NCBI GenBank assembly: GCA_902364975.1
Contig: CABJFQ010000007.1
Coordinates: 1 to 64,000 of the forward strand
Direction of reading: 5' to 3'
DNA length: 64,000 nucleotides
Origin: Coriobacteriaceae bacterium
GTDB taxonomy: Bacteria; Actinomycetota; Coriobacteriia; Coriobacteriales; Coriobacteriaceae
Part shown: positions 54,569 to 62,698 of the stretch, one piece after another
Position numbering within the stretch: position 1 is the first letter of the stretch
Layout: every line of letters starts with the position of its first letter
Made by a program: the position numbers and the translations under genes
The notes under the pieces: generated by a model
The model's database searches: none
The model's input: only the letters and a program-made list of their open reading frames with translations
Told to the model about the DNA's origin: nothing

Positions 54569-56332
54569 ATGGCAGATTCCACCACCGATTACAACAATCT
54601 AGATCCCTTGGGTGACGAGGCGGCGGTTGTCGATGAGGTCGACGCCGCCGTCTCGGGCGCTCGCAAGAAGCCGCGCGCTGTCGATATGGTCCCCGAGGAG
54701 CCCGAGGCGATGGCGCCGGATGAGGAATACCAGCTCACGCCGGCGGGTCGCCGCGAGCGCATCGGGCAGATTGTTCGCCTGGTCAAAAAGTACCGCGTGT
54801 GGGATAACCTCACGCCGGTTCGTTTGCGCCACCTGCTCGAGGAGCTCGGCCCCATGTTCGTTAAGATGGGGCAGATTCTGGCCAACCGGTCCGAGATTCT
54901 GCCGCAACGCTTTTGCGACGAGCTGCGTCGTCTGCGCTCCGACGTGGAACCGGTGCCGTACGAGGTCGTACTCAGTTGTCTGGAAGAAGAATACGGCCTG
55001 CGCCTGGGGGAGATCTTCGATGCGATCGATCCCAACCCGCTTGGTAGCGCATCGCTCGCGCAGGTGCACCGTGCCCGCCTGGTGACGGGCGAGGACGTGG
55101 CCGTCAAAGTGCAGCGCCCCGGTGCGCAGCAGGTTATGGCGCAGGACATCGATATCATCCGCTCGGTGGTGCGTATCGTTTCCAAGTTCGTCAACACGGA
55201 TCAGTTTGTTGACCTGCACGGCGTAGTCGAGGAGTTGTGGACCTCGTTTCGCGAGGAGACCAACTTTTTGGCCGAGGCAAAAAACCTCAACGACTTCTAC
55301 GAGTTCCATAAGAGCGTTCATGGTGTGACGTGCCCTAAATCCTATCTGGACCTGTGCACCGAGCACGTGGTGGTCATGGATTACGTCGACGGCATTTCGA
55401 TCGCCGATCCCAAGCGCCTGGTAGCCGAGGGTTATGACTTGGAAAAGATTGGCGCCGCAATTGTCGAGGACTACTCGACGCAGGTGCTCGATGACGGCTT
55501 TTTCCATGCCGACCCGCATGCGGGAAACATCATTCTCAAGGACGGCATTGTCTACTTTATCGACCTGGGCATGGTCGGGCGCATGTCGAGCCACGACCGC
55601 GGCATCGTCAAGGACATGATCTTTGCCGTGGCCGAGGGCGATGTGCCCAAGCTCAAGGATTCGCTCATGCGCTTCGCCGTGACGCGTGGCGACTCGGCCG
55701 AGCTCGATCATTCAGCCTTTTTGTCCGATCTTGACTTTATCGTGGCTGACTTTGCGGGCCTTGACCTGAAGGATCTGGATATCGGCGAGTTTTTGACCTC
55801 GCTGTTAAACCTCGCGCGTAAGAATGACGTTGAGCTGCCGAGCGTGGTGACGATGTTCGCCCGCGGCATGGTGACGCTCGAGGGTTTGCTGACCGAGTAC
55901 ATGCCCAACGTCAACATGATCCAGATCATCCAGACGCACATCAAAAACGAGAAGAGCACTTACGCGCGCATGCGTGATATGAGCCGCGACTTTGCGGCGA
56001 GCAGTTACCGTGCTGCCAAGGGTTCGCTTGAGGCGGCCGAGTATCTGGGCCTGGCCTCGCGCATGCTCACGCGCGGCCAGCTTAAGGTGAACACGCAGAT
56101 CATGAGCAGCGATAAGGCGCTGCGACAGCTGGGTGGGATTATCGACCGCATGTCGATGGCTATCGTGATCGCCGGTCTGTTTATCGGTTCGTCGGTGGTG
56201 TACTACGCGCGCATCGAGCCAGTTGTCCTCGGCATTCCGGTCATCGGCTTCTTTGGCTACGTGAGCGCGCTGGTGCTGGCGCTTATGCTGGGTCGCAATA
56301 TCTGGCTCAACAGCCACGGCGGCAAGCACTAG
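54569..56332 (+). CDS. ABC1/UbiB family atypical kinase
   Basis: 587 aa. The UbiB-type kinase-like core has the family KxGQ motif (FVKMGQILANRSEILP, about 98-113), the nucleotide lysine in DVAVKVQRPG, the Ala-rich loop GSASLAQVHRA and the catalytic HADPHAGN. Two transmembrane helices lie at the C-terminus (about 530-580). Members support quinone or isoprenoid-lipid metabolism with ATPase activity. The acidic N-terminus of about 65 residues is extra. It is the second gene of a pair with the phasin-like gene. The substrate is unknown in anaerobic Actinobacteria. Confidence 0.88.
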   Translation: MADSTTDYNNLDPLGDEAAVVDEVDAAVSGARKKPRAVDMVPEEPEAMAPDEEYQLTPAGRRERIGQIVRLVKKYRVWDNLTPVRLRHLLEELGPMFVKMGQILANRSEILPQRFCDELRRLRSDVEPVPYEVVLSCLEEEYGLRLGEIFDAIDPNPLGSASLAQVHRARLVTGEDVAVKVQRPGAQQVMAQDIDIIRSVVRIVSKFVNTDQFVDLHGVVEELWTSFREETNFLAEAKNLNDFYEFHKSVHGVTCPKSYLDLCTEHVVVMDYVDGISIADPKRLVAEGYDLEKIGAAIVEDYSTQVLDDGFFHADPHAGNIILKDGIVYFIDLGMVGRMSSHDRGIVKDMIFAVAEGDVPKLKDSLMRFAVTRGDSAELDHSAFLSDLDFIVADFAGLDLKDLDIGEFLTSLLNLARKNDVELPSVVTMFARGMVTLEGLLTEYMPNVNMIQIIQTHIKNEKSTYARMRDMSRDFAASSYRAAKGSLEAAEYLGLASRMLTRGQLKVNTQIMSSDKALRQLGGIIDRMSMAIVIAGLFIGSSVVYYARIEPVVLGIPVIGFFGYVSALVLALMLGRNIWLNSHGGKH

Positions 56333-56409
56333 AGGCTGCGGCCGTCACCGCATTTTCCTATCGCAAACAATAGCTTTTACCTTGGGCTTCGCCTGCGTGC
56401 GAGGCCCTT

Positions 56410-56437
56410 TTGCGTGATACCATTTTGACGGTAATAA
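56410..56437 (+). promoter_or_regulatory. Predicted promoter of the riboswitch transcript
   Basis: -35 TTGCGT (56410-56415) and -10 TAATAA (56432-56437), 16 bp apart. The start would fall a few bases before the first riboswitch helix. Confidence 0.5.
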
Positions 56438-56447
56438 TCGATGGCCT

Positions 56448-56620
56448 AGATGGTGGTGCGGAGACGCACGAATGCGCGGTTTTCCTGCGCGTTTGGGAGA
56501 ATCGGGGTGCAAGTCCCCGGCTGTACCAGTAACCGTAATTCCTCTTGGCTCGGGATGTTCGCGTCGCAGATCGGACGGCGCGCGCGAGTCGTTAAGGTTA
56601 AGTCGGATCGCCTCCCATCT
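56448..56620 (+). ncRNA. Cobalamin-type riboswitch
   Basis: The leader contains the cobalamin aptamer core: GGGAGAAT followed by CGGGGTGCAAGTCCCCGG, then CTGTACCAGTAACCGTAA. A later AAGTCGGATCGCCTCCCATC matches the usual closing segment. The first six bases AGATGG (56448-56453) pair with CCATCT (56615-56620) to close helix P1. The start codon of the DUF4430 gene is 63 nt further on, and no T-tailed terminator follows, so control may be at translation. Genes for B12 uptake or B12-independent isoenzymes are the usual targets. Confidence 0.75.
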
Positions 56621-56682
56621 TGCGTGCGGCTGCGGCGTATGCCGCCGGTGTGCATAGGGCTCTGGAGGGAAGGGGGACCCCG

Positions 56683-59600
56683 ATGGGGGAACTCGAGCGC
56701 AACATGCGCGATGACGTGGGGCAGCCTCAAGGCAACGCTCCAAGTACAGACAATGGGGGACAAATGGATATGTTTGAGGACGAGCGCGAGCGCGCCTCGT
56801 TGCATCGCCGTGGCGCGATTGCATGCGGCGTAGCCAAGCGCGGCCTGGTGGCATTCCTGGCCTTCGCGATGGCCTTTGGCACCACGCCGGCTCAGCTGTG
56901 GGCCGAAGGCGCCGAGGGCATTGCCGAGGCTGTGGCTCAGGCTGCGACGCCGGGCGAGGGTGCAGCGCCTGCGGATGGTGCTGCCGACCAGGGTAAGGCC
57001 GAGGTTTCGGATTCCGAGGGCGCGCCTGCAGCTAGTGCCGCCACTACAGAGGCGGCAACTGGCGACGAAGGCTCGGCGACGGGGGAGAGCCCTGCCACGA
57101 GCGTGCAGTCTTCGATGGCATCCGCTGGCCAAGCAGGATCTGCCGCCGCGACTGCCGTCCAGACAGAGAACCCGACAGAAACCGGCGATGTCGCCAAGAA
57201 GCAAGTCGAGGTCTCGTTCTCGATTGTCGGCACCGATGCCGACGGCAAGGCTCAGACCTGGGTGGCACCTACGCAACTCAAGCTCGACGAGGGCGCGACG
57301 GCTGCGGATGCCTTTATTAAGCTGCAGGAGAAGACGGGCTTCAAGGCGGACTACGATGCAAACACGGCATACGGGTTCTACCTCAAGAGCATTACGTCCC
57401 CGACGGATAGCCGCACGCTTGCCTACGACGCGACAACTGGTGCCTTCTGGCAGCTCTTTGTTGATGGCGCGTCTTCCTCGGTTGGCGCGAGCAGCGTCAA
57501 GCTCACCCAGGGGCAGAAGATTGAGTTTGCCTATACGGCTGGTAGCTCGTCCCCTGTCGTTAAGGACCAGCTTGCTGCGAATGTGACCGTCATTGGTCGC
57601 GATGCCCAGGGCAAGACTCAGACTTGGGTCGATAACGCGCAGTATGTGGTGACGTCCGGCTCGAGCGCACTTGACCTTACGAAGGTCGCGCTCGAGGCGA
57701 ATGACATCGACGCCGTTGCTGCGGGCTCCTTCATTCTGAGCCTTAAGTACAACGGCGTTGAGCTGGGTACGCCGCTCGATTATTCGACCCATTGGCAGCT
57801 GTTCATTAACGGCAAGTCGAGCGACTACACGGCAGACAATGTCACCATTCATGCTGGCGATACCGTTACGTGGTTCTACGGTGGCTGGGGCGACCAGTTG
57901 CCCTCTGATTCCGTCCATGCCTCCGTTCAGGTCCTCGGTAAGGACAAGGACGGCAAGCAGCAGGTTTGGGCCTCGACGGGCCAGACGAGTCTCAAGGCTG
58001 GTTCCACTGCTAAGGATTTGCTGGAGCAGACTGGTCTTACCCTCGATGCTAAAGAAGAGTCTTGGGGTTGGTACCTCAGCGGCATTACCTCGCCGCTTGA
58101 CGGTAAGACCTATGAGTATGATCCTGCGACCAAAAGTTATTGGCAGTTCTATGTAAATGGCAAGTTCGCCCAAGTCGGGGCCGGCAACTACGAACTCCAA
58201 GAGGGTGACGCCGTCACCTTTATGTATGGTGCTGACGCCGATGCCCTCCCCGGTCAGGTTCTTGGGTCCGTCGATGTTATCGGTCCCGATGTCAACGGCA
58301 ACAATACTCGCTGGGGCTCGGCAAGCAATGTTTCCCTGCCCGAAGGCTCTACGGCCCAGGACCTTATTGAGACGGTTCTGAAGGCGAAGGGCGTTACGTA
58401 CAACGGCTCCCAGAGTGGTGAGTACTGGTTCCTGAATTCCATTACTTCGCCGTTCGATCACAAGCCGTATGGCTGGGATGGTGCGACCAAGAATTATTGG
58501 CGTCTGTTTATCAACGGAGAGCCCTCATCTCTCTGCGCCAACCAGGTCACGCTCAAGAGCGGCGACAAGGCTACGTTTGCCTACACCACCGATAAATCGC
58601 CCATGCCCGATCCCGACAAGATTGTCGTGGACCCGAGTGCAACGACTCCTGATTGGGATGCCGAGTGGGCCGGCTACGGCAACGGTGGCAACGGTTCGAC
58701 CGTAACGGATGCCAAGACACCTGCGCAGGCCGCCGGTCTTAAGTGGGCCTTCGATTGGAAGGCCGAGTCTGGTCAGCAGTATGCCAACTGCAGCGAACCT
58801 GTCATCGCTAACGGCTTTGTGTACATCGCGACCGAGAACGAGCTCATTAAGATCGATTCGTCCACGGGCAAAAAGGTTGCCTCTGCGCCGCTTGCCTCCA
58901 AGGTGAGCTATACCTCTCGTCCGATCTATACCAACGGCCTTATCATCGTTCCGCTCAACGGCGGTGCGGTCCAGGCGATTACTGCAGACAAGCTGATCTG
59001 CAAGTGGCTGACGCCTGGTTTGACGGACTTGACGCAGAACTCCTGCACCGTCGTTTCGGACGGCGAGTATGTCTATGTTGGTACGGTCGATATTTCGTAT
59101 GACGAGAACTACAACGCGACCTACGGCAACGGCTCCCTGAAGCGTATCAAGATTGCCACGGGCGAAGTCTCTTGGCAGAACATTGACCCTTCCGAGGGCT
59201 ATTATTGGACTGGCGCTGCGCTGACGGATAAGTACACCATTGTTCCTACGAGCGCGGGCACGCTTAAGTGCATTGATAAGACGACTGGCGATGTCGTTTC
59301 GACCATGAAGCTCGGCGCTGTCGCAAATGCCGATTGCATTGCCGATCCGTCCAATGGTTCGACCTTCTATCAGATGACGCACGACGGAATGCTCCATGTG
59401 ATTTCGCTTTCGGCAAAGGGCGTGCTGAGTGAACAGAAGACGGTTGATCTGGGCCTTACGAATAATCTGAGCGCCCCTGCGGTGTCTGGTGACAATCTGA
59501 TTGTCGGCGGACAGACGGCTACTGGCTCTGCTCTGGTTCTCTATAACCTGAAGACGGGTAAGACCACGATGGTCGCTGCTGCCGACGGCAAGGCGCTGCC

Positions 59601-60519
59601 GGCTGGCCTCAACGGTATTGCTGCTACTCCGCTGGTGAGTGTTCAGGGCGGCAAGACCTATGTGTACTTCACCGTTAACAGCGCGGATAGCAAGGATTAC
59701 GTCAGCTACTCTGCTGGTGGTGGCGTGTATCGCTATACGCTCGGCGACGCAGAGGCGACGCAGATTTATGATGCGGCTGGCCATTACCAATACTGTGACT
59801 CTCCGGTCATTGCCGATGCTTCTGGCAACCTCTACTACATCAATGATTCGGGCACGCTGTTCAAGCTCGGGGCTGTTGAGTCTTGGACGGTTGCCTTTAA
59901 TTCCAACGGCGGGTCTGCTTGCGACACTAAGTTTGTGGCTACGGCCGACGGCAAGCTGGTCAAGCCGGCCGATCCGACGCGCGATGGCTACACTTTCGGC
60001 GGTTGGTTCACCGATGAGACTTGCACGCAGGCGTATGACTTCAGTATGCCGGTGACGGTCGATCTGACGCTGTATGCCAAGTGGACCAAGAATGCTGTTA
60101 ACCCTGGCGGCAATGGTGGTTCTGGCACTAATGGTGGCAACGGTGGCGCTGGCAACGGTTCCGGTGCTGGCACGGGCACGGGTTCCGGCTCCGGCACGAA
60201 GGGCCAGCAGGCCGGCGGCGCTATCGCCCCGGGTCATAAGCCGACGACCAAGACGACGGTGTCGACCAAGACCGAGACCAAGGACAACAAGTCCGACAAG
60301 AAGGACTCCGATAAGTCCGATAAGAAGGACGAGAAGAAGTCTGACAAGAAGTCCGATTCCAAGTCCGATACGGGTGCTGCTTCCACGACCACTGCTAAGA
60401 AGTCCTCTAGTGCTTCCGAACAGGAGACTGGCACCAACCCGCTCGCCATTGTTGGCGTTGCCGCCGGCGTCATCGGTCTCGCCATCGTCGGCGTGTTCGT
60501 GTTCACCAAACGTCGGTAG
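56683..60519 (+). CDS. Surface protein with four transcobalamin-like DUF4430 domains
   Basis: 1278 aa. After a basic N-terminus comes a signal segment (GLVAFLAFAMAFGTTPAQLWA) and an Ala-rich linker. Four DUF4430 repeats follow (about 175-290, 296-410, 411-525 and 525-640), each with a TAxD-like helix and a FWQLFVDG or YWxFYVNG strand. A PQQ-type beta-propeller spans about 686-1066. An InlB-type repeat (about 1069-1134, GYTFGGWFTDETC), a Gly-rich then Lys/Asp/Ser-rich stalk and a C-terminal membrane helix with KRR end the chain. DUF4430 is the fold of the C-terminal domain of transcobalamin/intrinsic factor. With the riboswitch upstream, capture of cobalamin or a corrinoid carrier at the surface is the favoured inference. 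Start ATG 56683 by AGGGGGA; later ATGs (56704, 56764) are possible. Confidence 0.8.
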   Translation: MGELERNMRDDVGQPQGNAPSTDNGGQMDMFEDERERASLHRRGAIACGVAKRGLVAFLAFAMAFGTTPAQLWAEGAEGIAEAVAQAATPGEGAAPADGAADQGKAEVSDSEGAPAASAATTEAATGDEGSATGESPATSVQSSMASAGQAGSAAATAVQTENPTETGDVAKKQVEVSFSIVGTDADGKAQTWVAPTQLKLDEGATAADAFIKLQEKTGFKADYDANTAYGFYLKSITSPTDSRTLAYDATTGAFWQLFVDGASSSVGASSVKLTQGQKIEFAYTAGSSSPVVKDQLAANVTVIGRDAQGKTQTWVDNAQYVVTSGSSALDLTKVALEANDIDAVAAGSFILSLKYNGVELGTPLDYSTHWQLFINGKSSDYTADNVTIHAGDTVTWFYGGWGDQLPSDSVHASVQVLGKDKDGKQQVWASTGQTSLKAGSTAKDLLEQTGLTLDAKEESWGWYLSGITSPLDGKTYEYDPATKSYWQFYVNGKFAQVGAGNYELQEGDAVTFMYGADADALPGQVLGSVDVIGPDVNGNNTRWGSASNVSLPEGSTAQDLIETVLKAKGVTYNGSQSGEYWFLNSITSPFDHKPYGWDGATKNYWRLFINGEPSSLCANQVTLKSGDKATFAYTTDKSPMPDPDKIVVDPSATTPDWDAEWAGYGNGGNGSTVTDAKTPAQAAGLKWAFDWKAESGQQYANCSEPVIANGFVYIATENELIKIDSSTGKKVASAPLASKVSYTSRPIYTNGLIIVPLNGGAVQAITADKLICKWLTPGLTDLTQNSCTVVSDGEYVYVGTVDISYDENYNATYGNGSLKRIKIATGEVSWQNIDPSEGYYWTGAALTDKYTIVPTSAGTLKCIDKTTGDVVSTMKLGAVANADCIADPSNGSTFYQMTHDGMLHVISLSAKGVLSEQKTVDLGLTNNLSAPAVSGDNLIVGGQTATGSALVLYNLKTGKTTMVAAADGKALPAGLNGIAATPLVSVQGGKTYVYFTVNSADSKDYVSYSAGGGVYRYTLGDAEATQIYDAAGHYQYCDSPVIADASGNLYYINDSGTLFKLGAVESWTVAFNSNGGSACDTKFVATADGKLVKPADPTRDGYTFGGWFTDETCTQAYDFSMPVTVDLTLYAKWTKNAVNPGGNGGSGTNGGNGGAGNGSGAGTGTGSGSGTKGQQAGGAIAPGHKPTTKTTVSTKTETKDNKSDKKDSDKSDKKDEKKSDKKSDSKSDTGAASTTTAKKSSSASEQETGTNPLAIVGVAAGVIGLAIVGVFVFTKRR

Positions 60520-60528
60520 GTGAGGGCT

Positions 60529-61437
60529 GTGTCCAATAAATCCAAGGACGCTGACCCCAAGCAACCAGATTCCTCGTTCATTCAGTTCGACGATGCAAAG
60601 CAACAGGGCGCCGCTTCGGCGGCGTCCGCCCCACGGCGTAAAGCGCTCCTTGGCGTTCTGACTGCCGCGTGCACCATTCTGATTGTCGTCTCGCTGGGCT
60701 TCGTCCATCCTTCCGAGAGCGGCGCCTGGTCCATCGACTGGATCATTCAGACCGTGACGGGGGAGAGCGTCGTCACCAAGGACACCAAGGCGTCTGGCTC
60801 GACTACGACTTCGGGCGAGGCCAGTTCCAAGGATTCCAAGTCATCGAATGACGCAAAAGACGAGTCCAAGCATTCTGATGAGTCCAAGTCCAAGGACGAT
60901 TCCGAGTCTTCAAACAAGGAATCGGACAAGAACTCGGATAGCAAGAAGTCCGATGGTCAGGACGGCAAGAAGTCTGGAGATAAATCCGCTGCCCAGAATA
61001 CGGGAGCCGGCGATACTTCCAATGTGTCTGGCGGTGCTTCTTCGGGCGGCGGCCAGTCGTCTGATGGAGCCTCCAGCTCTAATGGTGGAAACGCCTCCTC
61101 GGGCGGCCAGAGCGGCTCGCAGGAGTCCGGCTACGTAACAGTGACGGTTTCGGTCACATCGAGTGCTGTGGGCAATCCTGTGTCCTCCGGTGGCACCTTT
61201 ACCTTTAACGAAGGCGCTACCGTCTACGATGCCCTGTGCGCGCTGGGCCTTTCTGTCAACGCACATGGCTCGTCGTACGGCACGTATGTCTCCGCGATTG
61301 GTGGTTTGGCCGAGAAACAGTACGGCGGCACGAGTGGCTGGATGTACTCCGTCAACGGCACAACGCCCATGACGGCGTGCAGCAACTACGTTCTCTCCAA
61401 CGGCGACAACGTGGTCTGGTATTACGTAACGGGCTAG
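60529..61437 (+). CDS. Membrane-anchored protein with single DUF4430 domain
   Basis: 302 aa. A short cytoplasmic N-terminus and one transmembrane helix (about 38-59) precede a very long Ser/Lys/Asp then Gly/Ser stalk (about 75-200). One C-terminal DUF4430 domain (FTFNEGATVYDALCALGL ... SGWMYSVNGTTP ... GDNVVWYYVTG) closes the chain. Topology is opposite to the upstream protein: anchored at the N-terminus. GTG 60529 is preferred (AGGTGAGG just upstream); GTG 60520 is possible. It starts within 10 bp of the previous stop, so the two share the riboswitch-controlled transcript and may hand the ligand from one to the other. Confidence 0.8.
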   Translation: MSNKSKDADPKQPDSSFIQFDDAKQQGAASAASAPRRKALLGVLTAACTILIVVSLGFVHPSESGAWSIDWIIQTVTGESVVTKDTKASGSTTTSGEASSKDSKSSNDAKDESKHSDESKSKDDSESSNKESDKNSDSKKSDGQDGKKSGDKSAAQNTGAGDTSNVSGGASSGGGQSSDGASSSNGGNASSGGQSGSQESGYVTVTVSVTSSAVGNPVSSGGTFTFNEGATVYDALCALGLSVNAHGSSYGTYVSAIGGLAEKQYGGTSGWMYSVNGTTPMTACSNYVLSNGDNVVWYYVTG

Positions 61438-61457
61438 AGACCTCGACATATCGCACC

Positions 61458-61498
61458 AAGCGGGCGGTTCGGACAAACATCCGGGCCGCCCGCTTTTC
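61458..61498 (+). terminator. Terminator of the DUF4430 operon
   Basis: 10-bp stem AAGCGGGCGG/CCGCCCGCTT with an 18-nt loop and a TTTT tail. Confidence 0.85.
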
Positions 61499-61534
61499 AT
61501 GCGTAGAGGACTTGGTCGCCGGGGACCTCTGCAA

Positions 61535-61569
61535 ACAAAAAAACCGGCTGGAACGAGAATTCCAACCGG
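61535..61569 (-). terminator. Terminator of first GtrA-like gene
   Basis: On the minus strand, CCGGTTGGAA/TTCCAGCCGG with a 6-nt loop (one G-U pair) and a T7 tail. Confidence 0.85.
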
Positions 61570-61597
61570 CTATACATTCAAGCAAATGTTGAATCGA

Positions 61598-62005
61598 CTA
61601 CGAGCGAGCGCCTTCGAGGAAGAAGCGACGGCTAAAGTAGTTGTACCAGGTGACCAAGAACGTGGCGATGGCCTTCATGGCCTGGTAGCCGATACTCAAA
61701 AACGTGACACCCACAAACATGTACAGGTCGTTGAGGCCCAGACCGATCACCGACAGGATGGTGAAGATCGTGAACTCGCGCTTGCGGCTCATGCCCTCGC
61801 GATGGTCGAACACGTACTTCATGCTGAGCCAGTAGTTGACCACGACGGACGTGATGAACGAAACCGTGGTGCTCATCAAAAAGTCGAGGTGGAACAGCTC
61901 GACGAGCGCAATGAGCATACCCCAGTCGATGCCAAAGGAGATAAGGCCCACGACAGCGAACTTGAGGAACTGCTTAGTATGAGGTTGTGCCAGTGCCTTG
62001 CGCAC
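61598..62005 (-). CDS. GtrA-like membrane protein 1
   Basis: 135 aa with four transmembrane helices, of the GtrA/DPMS family (FLKFAVVGLISFGIDWGML, VVNYWLSMKYVF, FTIFTILSVIGLGLNDLYM, WYNYFSRRFFL). Such proteins are thought to help move polyprenyl-linked sugars across the membrane for wall polysaccharide or teichoic acid decoration. The start is GTG 62005. It is a paralogue of the next gene upstream on the same strand. A 219-bp gap between them holds a hairpin CCCACGGACGA/TCGTCCGTGGG (about 62159-62198). Confidence 0.82.
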   Translation of the reverse strand: MRKALAQPHTKQFLKFAVVGLISFGIDWGMLIALVELFHLDFLMSTTVSFITSVVVNYWLSMKYVFDHREGMSRKREFTIFTILSVIGLGLNDLYMFVGVTFLSIGYQAMKAIATFLVTWYNYFSRRFFLEGARS

Positions 62006-62224
62006 GTAATCACATCCAATGCGTTGATGAATCGAGCAGAGGATACTTTAGAGCTTTTGCAAGGGAAACGTAAGGTCTTTGCCAAGAACTATACGAACTC
62101 GCCAAATTATCAAGTGCTAATCCGCAAACGTTGAAAATTTGCCCGTAAACGAGCGGCACCCACGGACGATACTGCGCTGAGCGCGCGTCGTCCGTGGGCG
62201 CCGTAATGCTGCAGGGGTGTCGAG

Positions 62225-62619
62225 CTATTTGGTCTCGTCGCCCTCCAGGAAGATCTTTCGGGTCACAAAGTTGTAGACCATGACAAGCGCGGTGGCGCAA
62301 ATCTTGGCGATATTGGCTTCGAGCCCCAGACCGGCGTTGAGCGCCAGCACGATACCGTCGTTGAGCACCAAACCGATCACGGACAGCACGACAAAGATAA
62401 TGAACTCGCGGCGGCGGCTCATGCCCTCCTTGTGCGCAAACACGTACTTCATGCTGGCGAGGTAGTTAAAGATGAGTGAGATGATAAAGCCGCTGGTGTT
62501 GGCGATTAGGATGTTGAGGCCCAGACCGTAGTGGAGCAGATTCATAATGCCAAAGTCGATGACCGTGGCAATGACACCGACGACGCCAAATTTCATGATC
62601 TGCGCAAGGAGCTTTTGCA
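62225..62619 (-). CDS. GtrA-like membrane protein 2
   Basis: 131 aa with four transmembrane helices and the same order of motifs as GtrA-like 1: IMKFGVVGVIATVIDFGIMN, NYLASMKYVFAHKEGMSRR, FVVLSVIGLVLNDGIV and YNFVTRKIFLEGD. ATG 62619 (AGG 5-7 nt upstream) is preferred to the upstream in-frame start at 62683, which would add a non-hydrophobic segment. Tandem duplication is evident; no glycosyltransferase partner is in the window. Confidence 0.82.
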
Positions 62620-62698
62620 TGGTACCTGCCTTATGGTGGCGCCGGGGCGCCGTGGGGATGACAAACTCAGCAAGTTTAGCCAATCCCCGCGGGTGGGG

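Noticed and set aside
58525..60708. 727-codon minus-strand open frame opposite the DUF4430 gene
   Set aside because: Antisense shadow without domain content; it crosses the junction of two real plus-strand genes.
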